Shown: one piece after another, positions 42,600 to 56,101 of the stretch
How positions within the stretch are numbered: the first letter of the stretch is position 1
Layout of the letters: every line of letters begins with the position of its first letter
Assembly: GCA_029204225.1 (NCBI GenBank)
Contig: CM055112.1
Location: forward strand, 28,107,063-28,171,062
DNA from: Diphasiastrum complanatum
Lineage: Eukaryota > Streptophyta > Lycopodiopsida > Lycopodiales > Lycopodiaceae
DNA length: 64,000 nucleotides
Reading direction: 5' to 3'
Position numbers and translations under genes: made by a program
The notes under the pieces: generated by a model
Told to the model about the DNA's origin: nothing
What the model saw: only the letters and a program-made list of their open reading frames with translations
Databases searched by the model: none

Positions 42600-43526
42600 T
42601 ATTGCATACATATGCGAGTGGAATAGTAATACTCCGATGAACTCTTCAAATATACAAGTCTCGTGCGCTAGTAATACCATCTTTATGTTCATTTCTGATG
42701 GATGTAATAGAAACTATAGTAACATCTTTTTGATTACCCTTTTGAACAGTTTCATCCTTTTCTCGATAGGAGTCTAGGCAAATGTCACATAAAGCTCTTT
42801 TTGTGTTAGGTCTACAATGTCATCACAAGTTTGCAACTGAAAGTCTATCTAGAATATAATTTGTCAGTCGCACGTGACCTATCCATAAATCTAGGATTGA
42901 CTAGCACTTATTGTTCGAGCTGCTGGTAACATGGATTCTTCTCACGACAAGCTTGTCTTTAGCAACAATTGTTGATTGATTGCCTCCAGTTACAAAGAGA
43001 GCTCACTTTTTATCGCTTTCTAACGGAGCTCAATTTTAATTAGATCTCTTGAGCTTTTTATAAGACTCATTTTGCTATTTAAAACATGATCCTAAAACAG
43101 AATTGGAAAGTCTAGCTGAATAATGGCTAAAAGGTGGAGCTAAAGTGTATATATACAGCACTCAGATTTTCTACATACTCCTAGCGTTGATTTAGTTCAA
43201 GTTTTTTCTACTTTCTATAGTCAAAAAGATACTTGCAATCAAAAAAGAATATTTATACTCGTAATTGAGTGACCTATTCTCGAAAGTTTTTGGGAGAAAT
43301 GTCATCCCTCAAGTAAAGTGTCCTCCTAAGCCATAACTTGAAGATCTAAATATATGCAGCTTCTAAAAAATATTTAATGTATTCTAAATGCACCTGTGAA
43401 CATTGGCAGATCAAGAAATGTTACTTGATTAGACTTCGGATCTTTTGAATCTAAGGGTAGTTGCGTCATGGCATTATGTTGCTCTCCACAACCACTGAAA
43501 GTATCACACGTTCTATTGCAGTTCAT
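42600..43526 (-). other. Candidate exon-like stretches of an unrecognised gene
   Basis: On the minus strand an ATG at 43526 opens 44 codons (MNCNRTCDTFSGCGEQHN...) ending at a donor ACAG|GTGCATTT at 43394. Near 42650-42815 a second open stretch reads RALCDICLDSYREKDE, with a C-x2-C pair, before a TGA. Codon-like content and cysteine pairs suggest decayed or spliced coding sequence, but phases do not join simply. They may belong with the exons at 40496-41161. Low confidence. Confidence 0.25.
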
Positions 43527-45457
43527 CGTCTTGTAGAAGCATCAGTTTACAGGTGCAAATTCATTCAAACAATATCAGTTTTCAAACTGCATGAATAATT
43601 CTTTGGATAGGATAGAATTAAGATATTTATTTTTGCTATTACAATGATATAGCTAAGTCTGTTTCTTAGCTTCCAAGGTTAATAAAACTTTCTTAGCTTT
43701 CCATTTGACCAAAGCTATTGCATTTAGCCAATGGTAGGAGGATCCGTAGCTACTAACATTGAAAGGTGGGAATTGTAAGAGGAGCACAACTAGGCCAGAA
43801 ATACCATCAGCTCTTGACTTTCAAAGGTAGGCTATTAGTAGCTTGCATTTTGTCTTTAAAACATGCGTATTGTCAAGTATTTCAATCAATCATAAAGACT
43901 ATTTTTTGTAGCAATTCTATTTAGCTTCGATCAACCGCAATTCTTTGTTTAAATCGACGATTCATGCAACAGTGTTTAGGGTGCAAACATAGATAAGTGA
44001 TTTATGTCTTTAGTGCCCATAAAACCTTTCTGCACAATCAATTACCATCACTTAACTTTTTGAGATAAAACTCTAACTCATATTCAATGCATTATTTCAT
44101 ACATATCCTAACAACTCAATAATATCATCTTAGAAACGACATTCAAGCTTCAAAAGAATCGAGATAGGCCTCCATTTTGGTATGTACACAAAGTGTAGCT
44201 TCCTTTTTAGTCTATCTGAAGTTGTTCATATTTTATCATTAAAACATTTTGTGGGTGTTTGGGTTTCCACAGAAATTGTGACCAGATTTGTTTTTAATGA
44301 GAACTTCATTGGACACATTGGTCCAAGAACATGCTTCTACCTCGTAGGCCTTTCGCTTCTGTTCGATACATTCAGGAATTAAACTCAATCACCTTGGACT
44401 TGTAAAGACCCTGATCTGGTTTTAAGACGAAGAACAAAATCAAGAATATTGAGCTATTTGTTATCATCTTCGGATCGACTTTGCTTATTGTCGGGGACCT
44501 ACATATTTGTTCATGAGAAAAGTTTTAGCCTATAGCAGAAGTCTGGTCTATAATTATAGCCTTAAAAAATTAAAATTAAAAATATCATTTGAAACATTTT
44601 AGACAAACCTAAGAGGAACATGCAAGGCTCTAAAATTAGAAAACAGTATACATGTATGATGATTTTATTTTGTAGGTTTTAATGTGAGAAAAAAAAATGG
44701 ATGTGAGAGCTTTAGAAACAATCTTTATGTACAAACAACATAAAAAGTCATTCTCAATACATAATATTATATATGGCTTTTTTATATGTGTCATAGCGCA
44801 TTAATGAGAAAAATATTTATGTCATTTTATGAGCTTTGAAGTATTTTTAGTCCTATATAATATGTATGGTGTGTTGTTTGCATGTAGTGCAAATATTGTT
44901 TTTGAATAAAAGGTAGTAACAACTACAGAGTTTGTATTAGTTGTTCTAAAGTACATGCGCATCCACTATTTTTGTAGATGTCAAGTGGATCAAGACCTAG
45001 TATTCGAAGATGCACATGCAAATTCAAGTGCACACACACACACCGCTTGGTGTTGAATATGTATCCGATTGTGTGTACTATGTTCATTGTCGTCAAGATA
45101 CATTTGGAAAAGTCCATCCTAGTGTAAAGCATGAAATGGGAGAGGCAACAGAGATGTTGCAGACACCTCAACCAAGGTAATTTACTACAAATACCCAATG
45201 ACAAACAAGTATGCAATTATTGCAAGTCTTGTTGCGCGTCCATTTCCTACATACACAAGCACAGAATAAATTGGCAATGCAAGAGCAATAAACAAACTAT
45301 ACGAAAATATTGAGGTCTTGTAATGATTTCAACCTACAACGTGTTCTAATGGAGATGAATCTGGATCATGGTACTGCTCACTTCGAACTCTACAAGGAGC
45401 AAAGATCGTACCACAGTGAGACCCTCTGAAGCATTTCAATATATCAACCACATTTCC

Positions 45458-47560
45458 TTAACTGTTGGATATGCACCATTGAATAAATTTTTTAGTTTCT
45501 TCTGCTTTGAAAATTAAATAGTACTTGTTAGGAAGATGAGGCCAATGTCCATACCGTATCGAACTTTGTGCCTTTTTGAACACTCTTGTGACAATAGCAT
45601 CCATTGCTTTATTGGAGTCATGGATGCACTCCTTCATAAGACTGGATATAGAGTTGTAAAATAAGTTCAAAGACTATTTATGTGCATAGCATCATACTCC
45701 AAGTCCATTGCAAGATCAAAGCTATACAAAACATATAGTCGCAAAAGAATAGACTCTCTAGCCAAACATACACCTCTTAATTATTTTCTCCCTTTTGTAT
45801 TGGATGTGTGTTTTATTATGCTTAGACAATGCATCAACCATCTCGCATGCCGATCGTTTAGTTGTAGGATATCTTGCTTGATATCTATTTATATCATAGA
45901 TATAGCGTCCCGAATAGTCATCTATCATTTCATCGAGTGTGGCTCTGGCTTTTTGTCTCTGCAGCAAAAACATTGGTCACCACTTTTGAAAAGCTTGATT
46001 TTACATTGGGCCGGATGGTCTCTCATCACCATCATTAATATTGTACAAAGACGACATTTTTAAGATATCGTATTATAAGATTGAGACATAATTTGAGAAG
46101 GGAGATAGTTGTAATACAAATTAGCTCACTCAACAAAAAGACATTCTAGTTCAACATCCACAGGTCGAATAAGCTTCCTGCAACTAAGAGTATGAATAAA
46201 ACTGGTAAAATGTATCGTGCATAACGCTTTCTAACATCGAGTATCTTAACTTCCAAAACATAACAATATTTTTGAGTGGTTCATGAGGCTTGAAATCCAT
46301 CTCTGTGCAAAAGAAAAGCAAAATTTCTTGGATCTCCTTGTCACATTAAAGTCAAAAATATCCATACACTGATCTTCATTATAAAAGTGAGATTAAATTT
46401 CATATCTCAACATCAGTCATTAAAGTACTTTGTATAACTTCTTCTTTCATTGGATTGACGAGTGACCTTTTGTGCATATGAAGTCATAGATTCTTCTATC
46501 TTCATCCAACTATTTTGGAGGAGTCGACACCTATTTAAAAATGTTGTATAGGCCTTTTTGCAAAAGCTCTACTCACAAATAACTGGCAAAACGACGAGTT
46601 AGAATTTCAAAATGCATATGTTTCTTTACATTTTTTACCATCCCAAAACTCATTGATATGATTGGGATGCTCCATTTGTTGTTTGCCTAGCCATCATTCT
46701 GTGTTTCGCCACATCCTTAAAAAGTCATAAAAAATTGTTTTACTTTTTGAAGGAGCTATAAGTTGGGTAGAAATTGGAGCATACTCAAATGCAACCATGT
46801 TTTTTCTGAACATTTTGCATTTCATGCATTTCTCACAACAAAATAGAAAAAAACGTTTTAAAATCTTTTTTTGATGAGAGTTTGCTTGGCAGAGAATACA
46901 ATATATCACCAATGTAGTTATCCTTTTTGCTAGGTTGAAAAACCTGAGCACTATGTGGACTACTTCCTACACCAATACACATTTGAAAATGCTGCACATC
47001 ATGCATTCCTAATGCAACATATGGGTTGATTAATTATTTCCAACATGTTGGAATCTTAACTCCATTAAGATCCCCAATCCTTGTGGTTGGAAATTGGACA
47101 AAAAGTTTGCCAAAATTGGTTTCGTTTTGGCATTTGCACTTGTGGCATCCTTTGACCCAACCATGTCCATGAAAATAAGTCGTAATTGTTCATCTTGAAA
47201 AATTGTACGGGTGTTTGATATCTGTCCCACAATGTCTGCATCTCAATACATCTTTTTATTATTTAGTCCTCAAGAAATAGGTCTTGTGGTTCGTCCCTAT
47301 AGCATTGAGGATTCTCATGTGAAACATTCGCACTAGTTGTGTCCTCATGGAGTACTTCGTCATACACAATATTGTTATCATCTTGATTCACGAAAATCTC
47401 TATATTGGCATTGGCTTCTATTGGAAATCCCCACTTGCTAATAATATTGTCATACCTTGTTTGGAACAATTTGTGTCTAGCAAAAGTAGCTAGATGAACC
47501 AGTCTTCCACCTGCGCAATAAGAATTGCAATTGCATGCACTTTTCTTGTTTTGCATTGGA
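45458..47560 (-). pseudogene. tnp2/KDZ-like transposase remains
   Basis: Reading on the minus strand, the N-terminal frame (47263-47556) has CNCNSYCAGGRLVHLATFAR, the Cys-cluster plus R-H pattern seen at the start of tnp2-related transposases. The frame 46694-46951 and its continuation reads CEKCMKCKMF, then DFLRMWRNTEWW and, just beyond, NEFWDGKK, resembling the conserved W-x-G and (Y/W)DGxxWKE block before the first catalytic Asp. Frames at 45758-45973 and 45458-45670 may be C-terminal remnants. Many stops and frameshifts make it dead. The assignment rests on motif resemblance from memory of the family and needs a profile search. Confidence 0.45.
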
Positions 47561-47696
47561 CATTTGTAGTGTAGAGCCTTGATTGGAACAATTTGTGTCT
47601 AGCAAAAATAGTTGAACCAGTCTTCCACCTGCGCAATAAGACTTGCAATTGCATGTCACTTTTTTTGTGTGTCATTGGGCATTTGTAGTGAATTGT
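47462..47696. repeat. Tandem duplication (about 118 bp) of the transposase Cys-cluster segment
   Basis: TTGGAACAATTTGTGTCTAG begins both copies (47461 and 47582), each passing CCAGTCTTCCACCTGCGCAA to ACATTTGTAGTG or GCATTTGTAGTG. On the minus strand each encodes a version of CNC(N/K)SYCAGGRLV, so the putative zinc-binding N-terminus is duplicated. A related third copy lies in the left arm near 45220 (CNYCKSCCA). Confidence 0.8.
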
Positions 47697-49387
47697 CTTA
47701 ATTGAGTGAGGTGTTTGCAACATCTCCGTTGCCTCTCCAATTTCATGTCTTACACGGGTGGACTTTTCCAAGTGCATCTTAATGGAAATGAAGATATTAC
47801 ACACAATCAGATACGTATTCAACACCAAGCGGTGTGTGTTTGCACTTGTAGTTGCATGTGCATCTTCAAAGACCAAGTCTTGATTCACTTGACATCTACA
47901 AAAATAATGGATGTGCATGTACTTTAAAACAATTAATACAAACTCTTTAGTTGTTACTACGTTTTATTTAAAAACAATACTTGCACTACATGCAAACGAC
48001 ACACCATACGTATTAAATAGAACTAAAAATGTCTCAAAACTCATAAATTGACATGAATATTTTTATCATTAATGCAATACCACATTTATAAAAAAGTTAT
48101 ATATGATATTTGTGTATTGAGGATAAGTTTTTATGTTGTTTGTACATAAGAGCTCCTCTAAAGCCCTCACATCCATTTTTTTTCTCTCACATTAAAACTT
48201 ACAAGATAAAATCACCATTGACATAATTACATGTATCTTGTTTTCTAATTCTAGAGCCTTGCATGTTTCTCTTAGAGTTTTGTCTAAGATGTTTCAAATG
48301 ATATTTTTTATTTTATTTTTGTATGGTTATAAATTATGGACCAGACTTCTGCAATAGGCCAAACCTTCTCTCATAAAGAAATACATAGCTCCTCGACAAT
48401 AAACAAAGTCGATCGGAATATAATAACAGATTGTTCAGTACACTTGATTTTTTCGTCTTGAAACAAAATTAGGGTCTTCACAAGTCACTTGAGTCATTCT
48501 CTTATGAGATTGACTCAAGAAATTGCTCCGCTTAAGAAGAATTTGTTGATTCATCGTTAACACAATCTGAATCGCTACCTTGCAATTTTGAAGTTTTCCA
48601 ACAAAGCTTGGTCATAGAATTGCATTCCAATGAAGTTCGTATAAAGTGCAAGGTTTTAAACCCCTAGTGGAGTTAGAATTTGGATTGAAAGTTTGGGAGT
48701 GATGGTTTGGTTACAAAATTCTAATTTCATGATTTTAGGATCAAATGGTCATGGAATATGCACATGCATACCTATCATATGCACCTAGGCTAGGAAGATA
48801 AACTTTATGGCAGAGTATTAGAAAAACTTACGTTTGGAGACGTCTATTCTCAAATGTGCTACCTTGAGTAGAAATGAGACTATTAGAAATGCATGGTCAC
48901 TCGACCCCAGTTATTTAAAAAAATTTAAAATTATTCCTATTGTTCTCTAAGTCCATGTTAAATCTCTTGAGTCATTCTCTTATGAAATCGCTCCACTGAA
49001 AAAAAAATTGTTGATCTATTGTTGACACAATCTGAATCGCTCTGCCTTGCAATTTTAAAGTTTTCCAATGAAGCTTTGTCATAGAATCGGATTCCAATAA
49101 CGTTCCAACGAAGTTACTGGTAGGGTTCCAAAGCCCTGGTGGAATTAGGGTTTGGATTGGAAGTTTGGGAGTGATGGTTTGGTCATAGCCTTGGGCAAAA
49201 TGTGGTCATGATTGGTAAGTAGACAATACACATCTATGAGGGGCTTGATGTGGGTATGAAATAATGCATTGAACATGAGTTGGAGTTTTATCTCATAAAT
49301 CTAAGTTATGCTAGTTGATTGCGCAAGAAGATTTATTTGGAGATTAAAGACTTGGCAAAATGGTACGTGTGCCTACTTGGATCCCCG

Positions 49388-50142
49388 ATGGAGCAATGTA
49401 TGGTTTTTGCTCTCTGTCTGGATGAAATGCATAGCTAGATCAGCGATGAAATGATAGTGATGGCCTTACTTCTTTGTAACTCGAAGTATGCTGGCAACAG
49501 ATGAAAATCAGAGTAGCACATGCCTTCAAATGTATTGTCAGCGTTGGAGGTCAAGTCAATTCTGATGAATTGGCCATCTTCCAAGAGGAAAGGCTGCAAC
49601 TGTGGGCAGCGAGGGCCTCTCAGCCTGCGATCTTCAATAGAGGTATGCTGCCTCAAGACAGCAAGCCATCAGCATAAATACAAGAGCTTTAGATGTGCGA
49701 TGGTCAATGGATTAGAAGCATGGCCTTGATCAACTCTCTGTCAGAATTGAATCAACAGAGACTAAAACCATGTGTGTGAATGATGCTAATGATAGAGTAC
49801 GTTCCACACAGTCACATCGATAGATGCCTTTCTTAATAGTGGATGAGTGATGAATAGCAGAGAACATTTTGGCAACTCAATTGCAAGCTCAATCAAGGAA
49901 CTCCAACAACACAATGTCCTAAAGAATGGAATGGACCTCAATAAGTAAATGTCAAGCAATTAATATCTCTAAAGGTGAATTGATGGTAAGATGTGCACCC
50001 TCTCATAATTCATGACTCTTTCACCCTCATAGTCTATTCATGCTCTAAGCTCATCTATCAACATGCGAATAGAATACGGAGAATTTTCCAAGACCACAGT
50101 TCTCAAAGATCTCTCATGCTCAATGAGTGAAAATGGAAGGAT
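49388..50142. repeat. 0.75-kb unrecognised segment, direct copy 1
   Basis: From GATGGAGCAATGTATGG this matches 56102-56858 in the same orientation with scattered differences and small indels. Minus-strand frames in it (49435-49656; 50038-50346, extending past the repeat) are protein-like but unrecognised. The left edge abuts the end of the inverted-repeat transposon. Confidence 0.8.
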
Positions 50143-51928
50143 TTTCTTGAAAAACATGCATCGCATGCCTTTCAAGCCCTTCTTGCCATATGTCCATCCC
50201 TCTTTGGAAGGTTGCCCAAGTTGGAAGGTTCTACAAGTTGGCTTCCCATTGAATAATAGGTGCTTTGGAGCGTGGTGGAATTGAATGTGGGTCAACTCTT
50301 CCAAACCAAGTGGGTGTACAATTTTAAAGCCACGAAACATTTTCACAGGCCATTTCTAAGGCCGCAAAATTTGCTCTAGTCGCATTTAGGGCAGGCTAGG
50401 ACCCCATTCTACTGGCAATTTCATGCCGCGGTTTTTCAAATTTACATAAATAGACTTCAATATCAGCCCGATTTTTTGTGCGACTACACTGGGTACTATG
50501 CTCCCCATACGACGGACCCAATTAGGGATCAACACTCTTTGATGGGTGATGATGCTAACCTAGTTCTTTCAGCATGCCTTCGGTCTTCTAGAATAGTAGG
50601 GTACCTTCATTCCTGCAACACAACACCTACCCCGTGACCTAATTGGCTTCTTAGTCATCTGATATCAGTATGTGATACTGATTCAAATGTATTCATTCGT
50701 TGCAGATCGTCGATCTTTTCCAGGACGACGTCCGTCATTCACAAATTCCACAAACATAAGTGTCTTTGCAGAACACCTCATGCGAAGACTTTTGCTTTTG
50801 TTCATCTGTCATGTCCCAAAATTCTCCAACTATCCGCTCAATCATGCCTTATCCATTGGGTGATGGAGTCACTCCCCACCCTAGTGTATTGTTTCTTGTT
50901 CTCATTTTTCCTCTCTTAACCCCCCCAAACTCTTATGTTTCTAATCTGACATGCATGCCTATATGAGAGTTTAGCAAATGTCCAATGCAGCTCAGAGTAT
51001 AGACAAGAGTGCAAGGAAATGTATGCACAACACCGAATCCTCTAGCAAATGCTCAAACATGTCGTGCCTAGTTATGATGTATAATAGTGAGGTGGGTGTC
51101 ATAATCCATTCATGCATGTCATAGTGAATTCTTGCACATTTTCATCCTTCAATTTTTCAACTTCCCGGTGTAATTGGGGTCAACTTTAGCTACATCCACT
51201 AGGGTTGGATTGGCTCCTTCTATGGACTGAAAATAGAACATTTCGTTTGATGGCGATGGCATAGGCTTGTAAAGTCTTGCTTTTGAGTTCGTATACTCCG
51301 GTCATACCTCATATCAGGAGTTGAAAATCTCCTAAAATCCTTAGGTTGCCTATAGTTTGCAAGAGTCTCATGGTGATTTGTAGACCAATGAGAAGTGTTG
51401 TTCGTAAATCCTTTCCCTAACAGAACTCCTATATTTGCTAGCTCAGTTCCATTGTGATTTTGCAATACTGCTTCTATGGCTCCCTCCCAGGTTGAATCCC
51501 TACAACTCTATCTACCTTCAAGGTATATGTCTCAGGCTCATGTGTGAGCTCCATACTGAAAGAAATATTTTCGGTTTTATGATTTTTTTCCAGTTTTTCA
51601 GTAACCTCTTGTTCCACGTATATGTACAAGGACACTAACAGTCACATTCGATCTCTTGAGCATTTCTAAGTATTTGTGATGTCTTTAGCTCCTTTACCTA
51701 AAAGGAACAATGAAACGCATTACACATTGTATATGTAGTTTCAATGTTTTCTCTAACTACGGTATGCTTTGATCTTGTTTATGTTGACACGATGCTTAAA
51801 CAATTCATCATTCAATTTAGCTAGCTTTACCGTGTTATTTTCATAGAGTTTCTGGATCACGTAAGGACTGTTCTAACGGGGCCCTAGCTTCTGAGGCATT
51901 AGTTCATGCTTAGCATCGTAGAAAAGTA
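50143..51928. other. Region without recognised genes
   Basis: The right part of the frame 50038-50346 (minus) lies here. Otherwise only short frames without recognised domains occur. The 3' end of the gypsy element should lie here, but no polypurine tract or LTR border was recognised. Confidence 0.4.
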
Positions 51929-52880
51929 TTAGCTGACCTTGAGTGAATTGGTAATCGTGCACGTTTCTGTCGTGTATCTCCTCGTGCATCGTTTATGGGT
52001 TTCTTGGTGGTTTAAAGTAGCTAGCATGTGTTCCTCTAGGTCTTGCAAGGTGTCTAGTCGTTGTTGCATTGACTCCTTACCCAGGTTATGCTCCATAGCA
52101 AAACATAAGGACGGGAGTTCTATCTCGATTGGCAGCACACACTCCTGGCCGTATACTAGAAAAAAAGGAGTGTGGTTCGTGCTCGTTTTGTAGGTGGCAT
52201 TGTATGCCCACAATGCTAAATACAGCTTTTTGTCCCAATCCCTCTGACTATCAGACACAGTCTTCCTCAGGATGCCTACCAACTGCTTGTTCGTGCTCTC
52301 TGCCTGACCGTTGGCTTCGGATGGTAGGGGGTGGTCTTCCAGTGCTTGATCGTCAACTAATTAGTCAAGGCTTTGATGGTTTTGTTCAACAAGTGGGTAC
52401 CCCTCTTTTGTTCATAATGAGCTCTTTGGGCATACCAAATTGTCCTATCACCTGTTCTACCAAGAACCAGGTGGTCTTCTTGGCAATGTCCTTGGCCACA
52501 CACCTCGTGCCTCAACCCACTTAGTAAAGTAATCTGTGGCCACTATAATGTACCATGTTCTACTAGAAGAGGCTGGGTGTATGGGCCCTACAAAGTCGAT
52601 GTCCCATTTTCAAAGACGTCGATACAACTCTTCTACACCTCGTCTATATAATGTGCCTCCTATTAGGGCGAAATTTAAGGCTTGCAAATGCAACTTCCGT
52701 TTTTCTTGAGGTATCATATCCGTGGGTGTTTCTATTCTAACGTGGATAGGTAGGTTGCCAATGTTGCCTACCACTCAGGCTACCTTCAGTAGTTCACTCA
52801 CTATCTGTCTCAGTTACTCCTAGCTCACAGATACAGTAGTTTGCCCTTATAGTCTAGGTGGCTTGCTCTGGAGGGTATAG
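51929..52880 (-). pseudogene. Ty3/gypsy integrase
   Basis: The frame 51929-52282 reads LYLALWAYNATYKTSTNHTP and FFLVYGQECVLPIEIELPSL, the classic C-terminal part of the gypsy integrase core. Upstream, frameshifted minus-strand sequence (52300-52620) still shows WDIDFVGPIHP and a DYFTKWVEA-type segment with the first catalytic Asp. Many stops are present. Confidence 0.85.
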
Positions 52881-53172
52881 TCGAATTCTTGAAGGAATAT
52901 TATCCAGTTCATCACTCAGGGGGTTCTAGCTTATTCATCATCAGGGTGACCACAGTACTCTTGGTAAAGGTCACCTTGCAATGCGGTAGGTAATGCCTAA
53001 GTTTTGCGGCCGCGTAGATCTTCTCAGCCATGATATCGTTGAGCTTGGCTTTATTCGATTTTCTCCCTATAAAAATAATAGGGTGATACTTCTTGTCCCA
53101 TACTTGGGCTAGGCAGCAATTTATGCATGTGTCTGTGGTGCTTGTGAAAACATAGAACTCCCTATTATACAT
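52881..53172 (-). pseudogene. Ty3/gypsy RNase H
   Basis: The 86-codon frame has CCLAQVWDKKYHPIIFIGRK and AEKIYAAAKLRHYLPHCKVT, matching the gypsy RNase H core in which the element RNA strand is removed. The first catalytic residues are outside the open frame. Confidence 0.8.
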
Positions 53173-53700
53173 AGGTGGCTTTAGGATCGGGGCGTTAGCT
53201 AGAGCTACTTTTAGCTCTTGAAAGGTTTTCTCACACTCTTCGGTCTAGGTCCGCTCTCAACAGGCTAGTCATTTGGTAGGTACGTGTATCATAGGCCATA
53301 ACATACCTCTTGTAGTAGCTGCTCGACCCTAAGAAAGTTTGGAGTTGGGACATAGTAGTCGGTGCCATCATGGCTAAGAGTATAGCTATTTTCTCTGGGT
53401 CGGTTGCCATGCCGCTGGTTCCGTGCGCTAACAATACTCCGTAGGGAACTCCAAACAAGCAAGATAGCGAGGTGTTCCTTAATAGTAGATGCCCCATAGA
53501 AATCATCTATGAAAATTTTTAGATTATCATCCAAAATGTCCTCGAAGTGCTCGTTCATGAACAGCGCTGATAGGTCCCAGGAGCGGGTGGTAGAGTAGCC
53601 GACGTTGTTTCTATCTTATAGGTTTGGCTCCCTCCTTCAACGTTATCATGTGGGTCACTAGGTCAGGAAAATCCCTCTTTTTCGTTACTACCCAGGGAAG
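53173..53700 (-). pseudogene. Ty3/gypsy reverse transcriptase (C-terminal half)
   Basis: Overlapping frames at 53289-53558 and 53231-53506 encode FEDILDDNLKIFIDDFYGAS, where IDDF replaces the usual YVDDF box, then the T-M-S-Q-L-Q-T-F-L-G-x-x-x-Y-Y-K-R-Y connection. A frameshift lies between them. The N-terminal half of RT is not readable. Confidence 0.82.
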
Positions 53701-54011
53701 CGCCCAATTTGATGTTCTTTGGTTCTTCTAGAGTTCCTACATTTATCAGACAGATGTCGACATCTTGAACTTTAGGAGGCCATTCTTTGAGAGTATTCCA
53801 CTCTACCTACCTCTAATACTGATCTCAAATCTAGTTCGTCTTCACTGGTAGTGGACTCAAAATCATCCTCATTACTTGAGACCTCCTCCCACTCGGACAA
53901 AGGTATAGGTGCTCTCTCTGACTGAGGTACCTCTTGGTAGCCATTGACTACTGTTCGTTCTCTACCCCTTCCAAAAATAAGTACTCCTGCTAGAATGTCA
54001 AGTTCGTACAA
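53701..54011 (-). pseudogene. Acidic segment upstream of gypsy RT
   Basis: The frame 53772-54011 reads VSSNEDDFESTTSEDELDLR, an acidic linker of the kind found before gypsy reverse transcriptase. No protease motif was seen here. Confidence 0.5.
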
Positions 54012-55600
54012 AGTAATCCAACTTGGAGTGGACCCTAATACTCACATTCCCTAGGAACTCAAGTAACGATGATGAGTCCTCATACACTCCTCTTTTGAAA
54101 TCATAATGACTAAACAGTAACAACTCTCTCAATGATGGTGTTTAGCGCTAACTCTTCCACTCTCCATAACCCACTCATTCTCAACAAGTGAATGAATTTC
54201 TATAGACTCTCCATGAAGAGGAACTCACCCAAATACATGATGGGAGAAATCTTAACAGAACCCTATTACTCAGAAAGGTGCTCCGTATCAGTGAACTTGT
54301 GGTTCAAAAGAGTGATCTTCAGCAAGACCATTTCAACTCGCAACTGGCTCAATGGTGATGGGGCAAGTAGTTTTCAAATGGTTCCAACCTCAACTATGGA
54401 GAAAACGCACAAAGGCTCATATCTAACGACACACATGTACTCTTTCAAGAAAGGTAGGTGAAATGACATAAAATATGACCATTTGATCGAAGACAGTATC
54501 AATTCTAGAAAACCCTCTCAACATAATAGAATGATACAAGTATGTAATTCGTCTCTATATGGGATTTGCAATGTGGAACACAAAGTAGGTCAATGCTTCA
54601 TTTTCCTTGCCTATCTTTAGAAAAAGGATCAAGACAATAACATCACGAGTTCTCCCAAAGTCTAGAATAGGTAAGATACAAGGCTCGGGAGATCTAAGGA
54701 TTTCCTCTAATCGTTCCATCCTGAGGATATATATTATCCTTTGTCTATGATTTATCTTCAATCCTAACAATACAATGATGATCAGGTAGGGCATGGGGAT
54801 ATATGGTACATCTGGTCCCAATGGGGCGTTAGGACAAAACATCTTTGTGGTTTGTAGAATGTCGATGGATTGCAATCTCCTTAACACCTGCGCTAGTGGT
54901 GGTTTATTACGCACATCACTCCATTTATCGAATGACGACATTACTCAACCTTCAGGCCTAGTTAGTTCACTATGCAGGTTTGAAAATTAGCGTGTCTACT
55001 TGTGACTTAACCAGGACATCATGTTTCAACTGTACTTGCTGGACTTCCCGCTCTGGTGTTTCACAGAGGTCGGGTCCGTTTTAACTCACACTTAATGCCA
55101 TAATCAGTCAAATGAAATGACACTTGTAACTTGACGCGTTCGTACAGTTAGCTAGATAACCTAAACACTAGCTAGTTTATGGAATTCCATGATTACAACA
55201 ACATACGCATTTGAACCGAGTAGAATAAAACAACTACTTGCTTTTTCACAATACCAAAAGGACGATTCCGTGATACAGTTTAGAAGTGGTTTGTGTAATG
55301 TAAAAACGGCAAGAGTGAGCTGGTCATACTACCTCAATAAACATAGCATACAACACTAATTGTAATCGACATTCTACAACCATTCCAAATACTTCGAACG
55401 GAAATTTTGATCTACCATGATTCACAATCGATTCACTAAAACTTTACGAAACCCACTTGTTAATTATCATAGAAACTAGTGCGAACTAAAGCACACGTTT
55501 TCCGATTGAAGGCAAGTATTTATGAACAATAAAGACTACGGACAACAATAGAGATGAAGCAAATAGAAATGAGGTAAAGCCATACCTCAGTATAACCGTA
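54012..55600. other. Decayed region upstream of gypsy pol
   Basis: A 128-codon minus-strand frame at 54555-54941 (PLAQVLRRLQSIDILQTTKM) lies where gag or protease would be expected, but no motif of either is present. The remainder has no feature I can name. Confidence 0.4.
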
Positions 55601-56101
55601 GGTAGCTGGAAATCGTTGAAACCCTACTCATGGATGCCACAAACCGGTTTTCGTTTGCCTTTGTGTCCTGTGGACTCGTTGATGCTTGTCGTTTGCTTTA
55701 CCTTCTGGAAATGGCTTGCTTCCCAAGTAACCGAGATAGAAAGCAAGTTGTTGGAAGAACCGGGTGCATGTGGCAGATGCCACAGGAGGTGCGTTGGCTG
55801 AAAAATAGCCGCATATAGAGGGATGGCTGCAGCTGGTTGCAGGTACACAAGTAGCTAGCTTAGGAAGCACGTCCCACAGCAATGAAATTCAACTTTTGAA
55901 GGTGTGATCCTCAGCAGAGTAAATTGGTCTCATAAATGTGACTGGCAACAGAGGGTCCTGTTTCTAGAAATGCGATTAGCAACAGAGAAAATGGTGCTTC
56001 ATAATTGCACTTGACAGCAGTGAGTTCTACCACAGAACTCAGCGATGGGATGGGGCACACTCCTGCCCATTGGCTCTCTCAAAAATCTCAGTAGGGCCAA
56101 C
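55601..56101. other. Unassigned spacer
   Basis: Overlapping short frames on both strands (55624-55882 -, 55616-55801 +) but no domain and no splice context that decides between them. Nothing else is seen. Confidence 0.35.

Larger units (their letters stand above)
43985..49360. mobile_element. Large inverted-repeat DNA transposon relic with tnp2/KDZ-like transposase
   Basis: Left arm 43985-45210 and right arm 47655-49360 are inverted copies: for example AATGCATTATTTCATAC at 44087 against GTATGAAATAATGCATTG at 49254, and GAGATGTTGCAGACACCTCA at 45151 against its complement near 47710. The right arm is longer because of internal duplications (48517-48720 and 48975-49190 are related). The centre holds the remains of a minus-strand transposase. 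Exact termini and target duplication could not be fixed. Arms of more than 1 kb are unusual for this superfamily. Confidence 0.6.
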
